Shown piece by piece: positions 23,493-35,403 of a stretch of DNA of 64,000 nt. How positions within the stretch are numbered: the stretch's first letter is position 1; every line of letters begins with the position of its first letter. A program made the translations under genes and the position numbers. Origin of the DNA: Aquilaria yunnanensis (taxonomy: Eukaryota; Streptophyta; Magnoliopsida; Malvales; Thymelaeaceae); NCBI GenBank assembly GCA_039654915.1, contig CM077597.1, forward strand, positions 31,594,001 to 31,658,000, written 5' to 3'. The notes beneath the pieces are model-generated. The model saw only the letters and a program-made list of their open reading frames with translations, did not search any database and was not told the DNA's origin.

Positions 23493-26400
23493 TATGGCAA
23501 CCCTAGGCCGCCTGTGGCTCCCTGTTACCCAGGATCACTAGGAATTTAGGGAATTTCCCGGCTTTTGGTTCGTAATTATTGGTTTCTTTGCTTGTGATAA
23601 AACCTAATGCACATGACCTAAACTTACTAACTTAAATACTAGCATTAAATAATGCATGGGTAGCTTCAACATGGAAATTTAAACAAAATTTCAAACATTA
23701 AAAATAGTGGCGGTACCACACTAAAAATAATTGCAAAACTAGCCAAAGCCATAAACATGTTTTCTACAAGCATCAACCCTATGTACATTATTCAGTTATG
23801 TACATCAATCACAAACCAAAACACAAAACTAACCATTGTTGCTAGAGGCATCTAGTACAATCAAGTACTCAAGCATAACCTACTGAGATTATCCTACTAG
23901 GCTAACCACCTAAGCTTTACCTTTCAAGTTCCTTTAGCCTTAACCTCCCCCTTGTGCTTCTAGATCAGCCCCTACTCAAGGTCAATCCAACATAGTTAGT
24001 ATACAAAAAACCAATAAATCAATAGGAAAATACAAACTAACCATTTTTGGTAGAGGCATCTAGTACAATTAAGTATTCAAGCATAACCTACTAAGATTAA
24101 TACAAACTAGCAAGTATAACTTCTACCAGCTCAATCAACAACCATCTCGGGTTGCTAGCTAAACCACCCAAATTTGCACATATAAACTAAGGGGTGAGAA
24201 TCACAGATTCTTAGTAAGGGGTCTTCAAAGGGGTACCTGCAAAAGAAAACACTAAAGGACAATGGACAACAAATGTCACAAATCTACCACGAGCTCATTA
24301 TGATCTGAGGCCTAATATATGCACATATACTCGAGTCCCTTGGGAACTTTCCTCATACTAGTCCTCTCCTAGCGAGTTCTAGCCTTGAACTCACTATAGC
24401 AAGCCTTGACTTGCCTACTGTGCCAGGTTATCACCTAAGCACGTAATAACCTCCCCTTGAATACCATGTGCAAGAATAATCCAAGTCTACTTGACGAACC
24501 CAAGTTGGGTGCACTAAGGTCTAACACTAATGCCTCAGGTCTAAGACCAAGCTAGGCCACTAGGTGTTACTAACCTTTCATCCTTCCTATGGTGAACCTT
24601 GACTAGCACATGACCAATCTAGTTTAGGCGTAGTAGGTTCCCACTCTAGCTCCTCGGGCCTATAACCCAAATAGGTGGATATGCGCACTAAACCTCCACC
24701 CCTAGGTGTACTAGGCTTCCATTTTAGTCCCTCAAGTCTAAGACCCGACTTTGTGGCCAACTGTTACTAGGCCTCCACATTTCTTGGTGAACCTCGTATA
24801 GTACTAGGCTTGGCACTTGTTATACTTAAATGAATTGGTCATCACTAGGAATCATACTTGCTCTAAGTGCTCCTTGTGTTTCCTAGCACATATAAAGGTC
24901 TTAAATGCACTAAGGTAGCTTAACTACCTTACTCCTCAAAGACCCCTCAATGTCCCCAAGTAACTTAGCTTAAGTGCTAAGCCACCTACCTACTTAGAGC
25001 TTTTAGTGTTCCTATTGATTCCTTGGGGTAACATGCACTTACTTGTGTATTAAGCAACCTCCCAAGCCACACAAATCTCCCAAATTACCCAATCTAGGAT
25101 TCCCATGGGCCTTAGAGCTCACATTGTGCCCAAATGCACTCATGTGCCCTTATTAGCCCCATAGTACGTTCTTTGGCCCTTAGGTGTTTTCATTAATTAA
25201 TCATAGTTCTTGTAGCTCTTGAACCAATCTAGGGTTAATCAAATACTAACCCAAATCATCTTACCTAGCTACAACAAGTTGTGCCACAAGTTACCCACAC
25301 TAACCGTGCCTTAGTGCACATGCACTTCCCATAGTTGCCTAGGCCACGATTCTAGTTCACCATTGCTAGTTCACCGCGCTCCTTGCTTAAACTACCTTTT
25401 TACTCACTATCAATGCATTTAAACTACCTTATGGATAACTACAAGCCTCAACTAAGGCACCAAAATACCCTTATGGACACACATGGTTCAGTTGTGCACA
25501 CACCATTTTCTCCTTGCTTCATTTGATCCATTTGTCTATTTTTATTCATTCCATTTCCACTATAAATCTTAAACCAACCTTAAGAACATGTATAGAATGT
25601 TTAGGAAGTAATTAGGAAGCAAAAACACCCTCTTTGGTTGAGTTCCGAAGTAATTATGGCGTTGCAGCGCGAGCCTGGTGCCGTGGCGCCAAAGTTCATT
25701 TGATGCTATCTAAAAATAAGTGTCCTAGCACCTAGGCCTTATCTGGCACCTAGGCATCAAGAGCACAACCTCAGCCTGAATTCTTTTGGTGCCTAGGTGC
25801 CCAGAACGGTGCCTCACCACCAAAAACTTGCCAGCTTCGTCGATCTTGACAAAAACTCTGCACAATTGACTCAAACATGGTTCCAATCACTTCTAGGCTT
25901 GCAATTATTAATCCCCAAGGCTAAATATGATGAAAATGAAGTCACATAACAAGGAAAATAAAAAATCTCCTTACCTTAAACACATCCAAAATAAAATCAA
26001 GCAAGTTGAGCACCAAAGCTTTTATGGCTCCACTATGAGTTTCCTATGGTTCCAAGGCAAATTCATCACAAATGGCACCAATTCTAGCTCAACTAAGCTT
26101 GATCCAACCACAAGCAAGCTTAAGAAACCAAGGACACAAAGGGAAAAAATGTACCCAAGCTTCCAAGGACCAAAAACGTCCCTACAAAGCTCAAGCCACC
26201 AAGACTATGCAAGAGTAAGCTTGCTTTCACTTGGGCACTCCATGGGGGTTCTAAATTCACCAAGAAATGAAGGAAAGAATGAGATTTAGGCATGAATTTT
26301 GTAGGAGAAGGGAGATCTACGAATTAAAGATGGAAGGGATGATGAATAATGGCATTCAAGCCACCCAAAATGGTTTAAAACCCAACCTTCTTCACTTTGG

Positions 26401-26720
26401 TCCTTCAACAACTTTAATTTTGCCAAAAGAACCCCACCTCCAAATAGTGCCACTAACTTTGGTAATTTCATCCTCTACTTTCGTTTCTTATCACTTACGT
26501 CCAAAAAAATTACCTGAGCTTTAAAACCAATCTTATCACCTCTGGATAAAAAATGACCATTTTGCCCCTGGTGACACTTAGGTGCCAATTGTATTTCATG
26601 AACCTTTCTAAACCTTTCTACTTACTTGAAATCCATAAAAAATATTTAGGAAGGGATTTCTTACCTTGCAACCAAGTCTTACTTGACAGTTACTAGCCAG
26701 ATACCTAAAGGGCCGTAACA
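23493..26720 (-). repeat. 5' LTR of element I (3228 bp)
   Basis: Starts TGTTACGGCCC on the minus strand at 26720 and ends GGTTGCCATA at 23493, followed by the primer-binding site. Partner of 17570-20524. Open frames such as 25927-26289 and 26267-26524 recur in the other LTR but have no family match. Confidence 0.85.
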
Positions 26721-27180
26721 GCAAGACAGTTGAGGAACTCATCATGGATGATGAGAAACCCAAAGGAAGAAAGAATGAGGTATTCTTGGACCAACCTTGG
26801 AATGGCACAAATGGGAGTAGGCACCCTCAAAAGCATTGAGGAAAAAAGCCTTCCTTCACTCCCCTAAATGCTCCCTAGGCTAGTATCCTCATAGCCCTAA
26901 AACACAAGGAGTCAAATGTATAAGACTGAAGACCTCAAACAATAAAGAACTAGAAGAAGTACTATTAGTACCACCGAGACCATGGGTATGACACCAAAAA
27001 ATTCCATTGGCTAGATAAATGCATTGAGTTCCTCATCAAGTAGAGATAGTTAATATGATATCTTTGACTACCATGCTCCAAAAATGGAGAAATGAACAAT
27101 GAGAAAAGGGATAATGATGAAAACTATGATTTTGACTACCAAAAGAACAATCGTAGCCCCTAAAGGTAGCCCCCACCACC
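26721..27180 (+). pseudogene. H gag, second part
   Basis: Resumes after element I, beginning with the second GCAAG. The frame gives KTVEELIMDDEKPKGRKNEV, then after stops a piece like YHRDHGYDTKKFHWLDKC, where Tat gag has the FHRDHGHDTE.C zinc-knuckle-like motif (Cys positions lost). The same motif occurs in F near 63490 as FHRHGHDTEDC. At least eight stops interrupt this stretch. Confidence 0.75.
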
Positions 27181-27279
27181 TGCTTGGGTCATTTACACCA
27201 TCACCATGGGACTATCTTTAATGGAAAGGGAAAAGAATGGGAGAGATATAATGTTGGTGGAATTTACAGCCTGGCAAAT

Positions 27280-27890
27280 CACCTAGCTATAAAAGATGGA
27301 TTAAGTGTGAAATTTCCTCATGAAGACCCCATTCTGATAACTGTCAAATAGGAATTTAGAACATGAAGAGGGTCCTCTGTGATGATGGCTCAAAATTTGA
27401 TGTCTTATTTGCCCATGCCCTTCCAAGATTGGGCATCTCCTAAGAAAAGCTAAAGCCAATATCCTCTCCCACATTTGGCGTAGGCCTAGACAAGTTATCT
27501 ACTTTTCGCTGGATTGACCTACCTTTCATGGTAAGGGGAAAAGCCATCAAAGATGATGCGGAACTCTAAAGTTTGGTTACGATGAGGTTCATTGTCCTCA
27601 ATATCCCATCTCCTTACAATGCCATCAATGGAAGGTAAACTCAAGGGAACTTTCACATGAGGATTGATGTGAAGTATTTGGCAATCGCCTTTCTAGCCGA
27701 ATAAGGTAATGCTTGTATCTTCATTGATCAAGTTAAAGTCAAGAAGATCTTCACCAAGGCTCAACAAGCACCACTAAGGTTATGTACGTACACCTCGGCC
27801 ATTCAGCATTTTAAGACTTTTTGAGCACCATTCTCGAAAACTTCAAAAGCCAAGGATGAGGAGGTGGGGACCAAAGATGTAGAGTTGATC
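27280..27890 (+). pseudogene. H aspartic protease region
   Basis: The core is MKRVLCDDGSKFDVLFAHAL at 27364-27423, with the catalytic D-D-G-S as in F (VKRVLLDDGSNADVLF). Then ISSPTFGVG, RWIDLPFMV and NIPSPYNAI follow in the family order, interrupted by stops. Between gag and RT, as in F. Confidence 0.8.
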
Positions 27891-28019
27891 TCTGGATGAA
27901 TTACCCGTGTGGGAAAATCTATGTCTTATGAGGTAAAAACATAGCTTGTATCTTTGTTAATTTCTAACAAAAGTCTCTTTGCCTATTCATCGAAGGATAT
28001 TTCCAAAATCAATCTAGAC

Positions 28020-29470
28020 ATATCCAGCCTAGTCTTAAAGTAGATCCTGAAGCATGACCTGTTAACCAAAAGAAATGCAATATCGCTTGCCACAAAAAAG
28101 CCTTTGTTGGACAAGAAGTTTTGGCAGCTTTTAGAGGAAGGTGTAGCAAGGGAAGTAAAGTATCCTAGCTAGCTTAACACAATAGTAATAGCAACAAATG
28201 AAGGGATTGACAAAATTTGGATATGCATAGACTTTATCAAAATCAATGATGCTTGCTTAAAGGACTCCTATCCTTTACATTCAATCAACCATCTTATAAA
28301 CTAAATAGCCAAATATCAAACGCTAACCTTCTTAAATGCCTTTAGCGGGTATCACAGAATTTGAATAAGCCTCATAGATAAAGAAAAATCCTCCTTCATT
28401 ACTGATGTGGGTGCTTCTGCTATGTGTGAATGCCACTCGATTTAAAGAATGTTAATTCCACTTATCAACGCGTTATAGACAAAATATTCACAGACCAAAT
28501 TAGGAGAAACGTGGAAGTCTACATGAAAAGTCGATACTCGAAAGACCATATTGGGGACATCTGAGAAATGTTTCAACATCTAAGCATGTTAGACCTATAC
28601 CTAAATCTAGATAAGTGTGTGTCTGGCGTAATGCGGGGAAGCTCCTCAGCTTTATGGTCTTAAAAAAAAGAGTATTGATGTGAACCCAAAGAAGATTAGA
28701 ACACTCTTTAACTTGTACACCTCACAATTATAAAAAATGCACAAAAGGTCACTAGGAGTATAACTGTACTAAGCCAATTCATCTCCTGGTATCGTGACCA
28801 ATGTTGACCATTTTTTAAGATCCTTACCAGAGAGTCTAAAAGATGTTTCAAACTTGGAAAGGATAGTGAAAAAGGAGGATGAGAGAAGTTCTACTGGAAT
28901 GAACAACGCCAAGAAGCATAGACAAAATAAAATGCATCGTTAGTTGAGCTACCCATACTTTAGTAGTTGAAGGAGGGAAAACCCCTTATTCTACCTATTT
29001 GTAAGTACCAAGGCCATATTTCCAAGGATATACAAACATTTTTTAAAGTAGCCTTTTGCTCAGAAATTTCATGAAAAGAGTTGATCACTTATGATGATTG
29101 TTCAAGTGGTGTACTCAGAGAATATGAAATTGTCTACAAATCAAGAAAAGCAGTTAAGACACAAGCTTTAATTGACTTCATAGCTAAACTCCCAGAAAGT
29201 GTCAAACAAGAAGCATTTACCATAGAAGATTAGAGACCCAATAAGAGCCATATTGTTGACAAAGCCTCTTAGGGTGCTTTGAGGTCCTAAAGGCATAGAG
29301 ACCTCCAAGGTGATTAAATTTAGTTTCTTAATAACAAATAATATTGCTGAATTTGAAGCCTTAACTGCTAGCCTAAATTTGGCTAGGAATGTCAGTGTCA
29401 AGTTAATATGAGCTTATAATGATTCTCAGCTACTAGTCCATCAATTAAGTGAGAATATAAAGCCAAAGAG
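28020..29470 (+). pseudogene. H reverse transcriptase and RNase H
   Basis: RT pieces include EEGVAREVKYP, KIWICIDFIKINDACLKDSY, then LTFLNAFSGYHRI (the first catalytic Asp is Asn: FLNAF for FLDAF). The YVDD region near 28520 is unreadable, with the frame lost. RNase H pieces include GPKGIETSKVIKFSFLITNN, IAEFEAL and AYNDSQLLVHQL (29290-29440), matching the second, archaeal-like RNase H that marks Tat elements. Stops and frameshifts occur throughout. Confidence 0.75.
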
Positions 29471-29839
29471 CCAAAACTTAAAAAATATTTTGATCTCATG
29501 AAAAGCTAATGGAAAAATTCAATCCAGTGCACATAGAAAAGGTAAATTTGAAGGAAAATGCTGAAGTTAAAGCCTTAGTGAAATCACCTAAACGTGGGGA
29601 GGCATTGGAAGCTTTGAGTATCACTAGCCTACACGTCATGCATATTGAGAAAGGTGAAGTGTTCCCATGAAGAATTACTTAACAGAGGGGCTCTTGCCCG
29701 AAGATCCCTGTGAAGCTACCAAAATTAAGAAGAAAGTATAAAAGATACTTCTTGATAGGTGAAGAACTGTACAAGCAAGGGCACTCTAGCCCATTGTAGA
29801 AGTGAATTGTAGAAGAAGATACCGAAGATATCCTAAAAT

Positions 29840-30885
29840 AAGTCCATGAAGGAAGGTGCAAATCTCACACTAGCACAAATGCCTTGTTTGGAGTGGTACT
29901 TCAGCAGGGATACTTTTGTCCCACCCTTAGTTAGGATGAGAGAAAATTACTCAAATTTTGTTACAAATGCCAAAAGCACTCCCCAGTACAAAGGTTACCA
30001 TCTGAAGTACTTAGTTTGGCTAAGCTCCCTTGTCTGTTCCCTTTGTGGGGGATTGACTTCAAAGGACCTCCCTTGACAGCTCCAGGGGTAAAATATTGTG
30101 TAACAGTAATTGACAACATAAGCAAGTGGATCAAGGCTGAACCAATAACAAGTATATCGGCCAAAGATATGTAGAAATTTTTCTAGAGGAACATTGTTTG
30201 CAGGCTTGGTTGTCCGAGGGTGTTAGTGGTGGAAAATGGAATATAATTCATTGATAAAGGATTCCAAGAGTTCAAAAAGGGCCTTAGAATTAAAATTAAC
30301 TGTGCCCTTGTGGTGCACCCTTAGAGTAATAAATAGGTTCAAGTCTCTAAGCAAACTCTAAAAGAAAGAATGAAAAAAAGGTTAGACGAAGCCTAAGGAA
30401 AATGGCTTGGAGAACTACAGAGTGTGTTATGGAGTTATCACACAACACCAAGGAAGGCAATAAGAGAAAGCCCATTCTCTATCGTCTATAGGGCCAAAGT
30501 TCTAGTAGCACATTCTTCAATTGGAGTGTAGGTATTTGACTAAAAAAAGTACAAGGTTGGCCTAAAAGTCAAGCTTGACCTGATTAAGGAACATCTGGAA
30601 ATAGACAAGCTTAGGAGACAACCTTCTAATAAATGGTTGATCTATCAAGCAACCAACAAATCAAGCCTAAAGAGATAAAGGCTGAAGACTTGGTTCTTTG
30701 AAAAGTGGAACTGTAAACCCTAAGACCGGCATAAAGGGTACTTTGGGTTTAGGCAGATTGGGAAGAACTCTAAGTCATCTCAAAAGAAGTCAAACCAAGA
30801 GTATATGAACTCCAAGACGGCTTTAAAATTGAATTGAAGAATACTTGGCATGTAGATGACATGAAGAAGTATTATGCCTAGATGG
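29840..30885 (+). pseudogene. H integrase and pol C-terminus
   Basis: Starts with a frame giving LQQGYFCPTL (the zinc-binding region of relatives has LRAGYYWPT), then CYKCQKHSP. The core shows VIDNISKWIKAEPIT and VLVVENG, where relatives have V.DNG, so the second catalytic Asp is lost; LQSVLWSYHTTPRKA follows. The C-terminus reads KPRVYELQDGFKIELKNTW then HVDDMKKYY and a stop near 30880. F ends in the same way. Confidence 0.8.
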
Positions 30886-31145
30886 CCGAAGCAATTTGTC
30901 AAAGTACCTTTGATATTTGGGTATTCAAAACATATGCACTGGAAGATGCCGATATCATTCAGCTGATGCACCTAACTTTTACATGAATGAAATGCCATGT
31001 TTTTATGTGTGTGAATTTTAACACTTAGTGAATTTTATAGCTTGCATTTTAGGTATGGCTTACCTTTGACTAAAACTCAGTTGTTGCTAGAGAACCTGAT
31101 CGATGTGTAATTCTTATATTATACTTTCTCATTCAAAATTGATAT
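30886..31145. other. Noncoding stretch after H pol
   Basis: AT-rich, stops in all frames; no gene, LTR or repeat recognised. It may be the 3' untranslated part of H. Confidence 0.5.
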
Positions 31146-32087
31146 TTTATCACAACATAATAAAGGATCAAATGGTACAATGTTCCAGTAATCTTACATT
31201 TAAGTAAATGACATACGCATTCTAAATTGCCCTCATCAGCCTTATACTTTACAACTCTTTTCTTACCACCATCGCGGAATCGACCTACATGGTACACATT
31301 GTCCTTAGCATTTTCAACATATATCTTCGTACATAGTTTGCTACTACATTTATTTCATCTTGAATGTGGATAAACATGATAAGGGTGTAAAGCTCTCTAG
31401 CATGGCACTCAAGTGGACTCAAATGACTTGTAAGCTAAGGTCTAGTGTGTTTGCTTTTAAAGTTATTTTCTAGCTTTTTGTATTATAATCTGATACAGCT
31501 TCAACTTGCTACCTAGAAAATGCTTCCAAAATGAATGCATACCTTCTAACCATTACAATCACATATATTCAGCTTCGTTGCCTCCTTCTGCCTATTTTCT
31601 TCTAGAACTTAAGCTGGACTTTTCCCACTTTTGAACACATCTATATTTACTGGAAAACAATGTCCTTATTCTTGTACCTCTTAATTTAATCTTTATGTAC
31701 TCTAATACCCATTATCTTTTCATATTTGTAATAGAATTGGCTTGCCACCACATTCTCAAACTGGATTAGCTCAAAATCATTTAAGTCTCACTCATTAACT
31801 AGTTTTTTCAACTTTAGCATCAAGTCATCCCAATCATTGTCAATATAGTCCCTTTCCTCATTCTAATTGAATTCTATATGCTCCACCTCTCTTATTTCTT
31901 CCAACTTAGAAGGCATTCCATCAACTCCTACTGCCTCACTACTACACACTTTTACTCCTAGTAGCCCATACACATCCAATGCACTTCCAGAAATGCCATC
32001 ATCCTCATTCAATGACATGTTCAACTCCGATGCAGTATTCTTAACCTCCATTATTGCATTAACAACAGTGTGGTTCCACATTATCAA
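31146..32087 (-). pseudogene. FAR1/FHY3-like (MULE-related) gene remnant
   Basis: Reading leftward: an acidic N-terminal open frame (32087-31863), then after a stop a FAR1-type DNA-binding domain (31755-31560): ASQFYYKYEKIMGIRVHKD, then KRYKNKDIVF and MCSKVGK, matching the FY..YA...GF.VRK ... CSK.G pattern of PF03101. Further on (31330-31146) lies a frame giving NAKDNVYHVGRFRDGGKKRV, then ECVCHLLKC and TGTLYHLILYYV, resembling the SWIM zinc finger of FAR1 proteins. Between the two the MULE transposase domain is missing or unreadable. At least six stops make it a pseudogene. In plants this family comprises transcription factors derived from Mutator-like transposases; this copy could be either a host gene remnant or a transposon. 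Confidence 0.65.
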
Positions 32088-32129
32088 ATTATGTTACCCA
32101 AATAACTTTAAATGTTAATAACTAAAATG

Positions 32130-34250
32130 GTATATACTAAATATAAAGTAACTAGCTTCACTTGAATATTGCGCTCTACTAATTCCTTCTAACATCTTCC
32201 CAAAATAGGCTGTTAACAATCATTTTGACCTTTACTTGGGTTCATAAGCCCAAGGGGCACCGACATTGAGGCCTCTCACAAGTGCTAACACATATCACTT
32301 TTCCTAGCTCCTTATGTCACTTTTTTTAAAGAGCATTTTACAACTAACACTTTCCATAATATATGTAAGTTCACAGTTGACCTGCTATGCTGCAGATCAC
32401 ATGATGAATCTATGCTTTTGGTCATACAACTAACCTTTAAAATTTTTTTGTATTCTTCTTCATTTTACTACCCACTTTTTTTTCCCTACATGTCCTATTT
32501 CAAAACCCTACCCCATATAGGTTTTTAGTATACATGAAACACGTTTTAGTATGATCAAATAGTGTCCCATTAATATGATAACTGTTCATACCACCGCACA
32601 AAGTGAAGAACATTTTGTTGAATGAGTTTGTTCTTTCACCCCAAAAAATTAACCACCCGTAAACCATGCAACAAAATACTCATCTTTGCAATACTTCCAT
32701 TGTTTATTCTTCTAACAACCTTTCTTGCAATCACATCTTACAATACAACTCCAATTTATTCCTCTTCACATTCACACAACTAAACATCTACTAAAGGATG
32801 GTGAGCTAAATGAGCATAAATTTTTTCTCCATCTATTTCTTACACCCCTTCTCTTTCATTGACTAGGCATATTTGCTCTAACAACCATTTCTCAATTGAA
32901 TCTAACAACCATTTACCCATATTGAGCAAATGCATTACTTTAGTAAAGCTCACTCTACTTTTTCTCATTTACTCATTTATCCTTTACTTACTTCTTTTTG
33001 GAATTACCACCTTTATCCCTATTGCCCATATTTTTTACCCTATTAACATTAGTCTTACATACTACCTATATACATATAGTAGTATGCCTATTATACAATT
33101 TTCCCAACTTTTTTATACCACTTCCATTCAAAATTTTTATTATGCTAATTTTTAACTAAAAAATTACCGTTTAATTTAATTTAAAAAATATTCCCTTCCT
33201 TATTGATTATTAAAAGCAAAGTTTCCAAATTTTTCCAAGTGTCCTCTTTAAACTATTAAAATTTCCTCCTTTTTTTTGCCAATTTGACATAATGTCATGC
33301 ATAAAGTTTTGTGAGTACTGATACTTTTTGGTTAATTTAGGGCTTGACTCATCATTTGCCTTTTTTTGCCCCACTATTATAGCAAATAATTTTTTGTGAT
33401 AATGGTTTGAACCAATTATGGGAGAAGCTTACATAGGTAGGAAAGTGACAAAAGAATCCATACAAGGCTAAAACAAAACAAAGAAAAAAATGGGCACTAA
33501 TATCAAGGAGCACCAAATATGTCTCAGCATAAGTATTTGCATGAAAATTAAATGCTATTATGGATATGTGTACGCCGATAGGAATGATAATGGACATGTG
33601 GATGAAAACTAAAAGTGCGGCTATAAATTGTCATCATGAGGCAATGGTTTGAGCCCTTTAATTGCTGCATCTCATGGAACGTAAGACCTTGGGAAACATG
33701 TCTACATGTTTGCAGCTTGAACTAAAAGCTTATACGCACGAGCATAATATTTATATTGGCACCTACATGGAAAAGTGTGATAGTAAAAGGACTTCAAGCT
33801 CCCATTAATGCACAGGAATGATTAAGCATGAATAATATTTGCCCATGTATTATTTGCATTCTTCTAGTGGCCGCATGCTTTTATATGTATATGTAGGGAA
33901 ATGTGATGATCCCAACACATAAGATATTGGACCACTCGTAGTAAGAAACCTTGCCCTTTGCTAGCGGTAGGAGAGGCAATAGCCACATTTTGGAGACAAA
34001 TATCCCACAGAAAAATGTCTTATACGAATGAGTAGAATTAGCTATGCATGGCAAGCACATGACTTATCCAATCTGAAAAAAATAACTCTAATGGTAAGAC
34101 ATTAATGACTTACAAAATCCCTCAATAGCCCATTGCAAACTTTCTCATAAGCCTAGTACATAATTTTGGTAGCCCATTGGAAACTTTCTCACGGGTTAAG
34201 CATAAAATTCTAGTATACTAGAATCAAGTAAGTCCTCATCTCCCATGGAA
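32130..34250. other. AT-rich stretch without recognised genes
   Basis: Open frames here (such as 32859-33155) are low-complexity, AT-rich and lack any family pattern. No LTR, inverted terminal repeat or RNA gene was recognised. Confidence 0.5.
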
Positions 34251-35403
34251 GCATCGGGGTAAGACTTTTTTTTATATTTTGCATCAGGTGCCAAATCAAA
34301 CCATATGGTGAGAAGGGTTTCTTGGATGAAGACCCAAGTCAAGTGGCCTCCCCAAGAACCTGGCATCTTATAGGCAAGCCTTGGGTGGAGAGACCTCCTT
34401 AAGGACCTGATGGCTTATCTTGCCTTAAGACTGGGCTTTCTTGCCCCGTTGGCCCCCAAGTTAGAGTGATATTCCCAGTGAGTGGCCTTATGGATGACTT
34501 TCCCAGGGTGGGAGCGACCTCTTTAAAGAGTGACATCATCCATGATGACCAATCTTACAACCCTTTTCCTTATGACAGAAAATAAAATCCTTAATGGTGA
34601 AATTAGCCTCATCTAGCTTCATGCCCCATCCATATTACGCCAAGGCTATGAGTTTTTGAAGAAAATTATTACATTTTCCTCGAAGCTAACAAGTAGACTC
34701 TCCAAAATTATTTCAATCAAGACTAATGCCTTCAGTACATGATTTGTATGCTCTGGAATAGTGAATTATTATTATTATTATTATTATTATTAAAATTACA
34801 TGAATGAGAAAATGCAAGAGGATGTTGCCTGTGCATTGATTTCTACATGATGAATCATGTAGGAAGGTATTGGTTTAGGTGCACCATTTGGGCATGGTCA
34901 CCATGAAGGTAATCCTCACTAGGTGGATGCAATATAGGCACATACCCTTTGCACACACAATGTTTATCCATATCATAGGCACTTTTGGGAACGCTTTAGT
35001 TTTCACATGCATGGATAATATAAGGCCTAAAGTGGCATAAATGGTGTGAACAGACTTGAGCTAGACCAAAGGAATGAGGGAGCTAGCTTGAAAAAGCAAC
35101 TAAAAAAAAGCAAACAAGAAAATCTATACTCCCATAAAGTCCTTTAAGCCTTTAGGAAATGCTTATTGAAGTAAAGGCTAGAAAACTACCTAGGAAATAG
35201 TTTCCTAGAAAGACTCCTATGAGGAGGGAAACCACCTTTTTACACCCCCATCGAATAGAACCCAATCTCAATGACCTATCATCTTGATAAAAGGACATGG
35301 GTCGAGGGATGTCCTTGGAGACTAGACATGTTAGGATGAAACCTTAAGACCTAGCATCTTGGCAGAAGAGCCCAGCTAGATAGACCTTCCCAAGGACTTG
35401 ATA
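34251..35403. other. Noncoding stretch before the minisatellite
   Basis: Contains diverged phrases like those of the minisatellite (GAGTGGCCT; GTGACATCATCC) near 34330-34550, suggesting an older, wider array, then unrelated sequence with an (ATT)n tract. No gene recognised. Confidence 0.45.
34763..34792. repeat. (ATT)n microsatellite
   Basis: About nine perfect ATT units in a row within AT-rich sequence. Confidence 0.9.

Larger units (their letters stand above)
17570..26720 (-). mobile_element. Element I: LARD-like LTR element with ~3 kb LTRs and no visible protein genes
   Basis: Two long direct repeats (17570-20524 and 23493-26720) flank a 2.97 kb internal region. On the minus strand it starts TGTTACGGCCC and ends GCCATA; a tRNA-iMet-like primer-binding site lies next to the right LTR and a purine-rich tract (GGTGGGAAGAA) next to the left one. 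GCAAG is duplicated at both ends. No RT, integrase or gag motif was found on either strand inside, which fits a large retrotransposon derivative depending on another element. Confidence 0.8.
15882..30885 (+). mobile_element. Element H: ancient + strand Tat-lineage retrotransposon, split by element I
   Basis: 5' LTR, decayed primer-binding site, gag, protease, RT, RNase H and integrase follow in the Tat order with many stops and frameshifts. Gag is split at 17569 by element I (17570-26720). The pol end (ELKNTWHVDDMKKYY then stop) near 30880 matches that of F. No 3' LTR was recognised downstream, so the right border is open; the end given is the end of pol. Confidence 0.8.

Noticed and set aside
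32859..33155. 98-codon hydrophobic ORF that could look like a membrane protein
   Set aside because: Low-complexity, AT-rich sequence in a noncoding stretch with no neighbours or motifs; hydrophobicity follows from T-rich codons.
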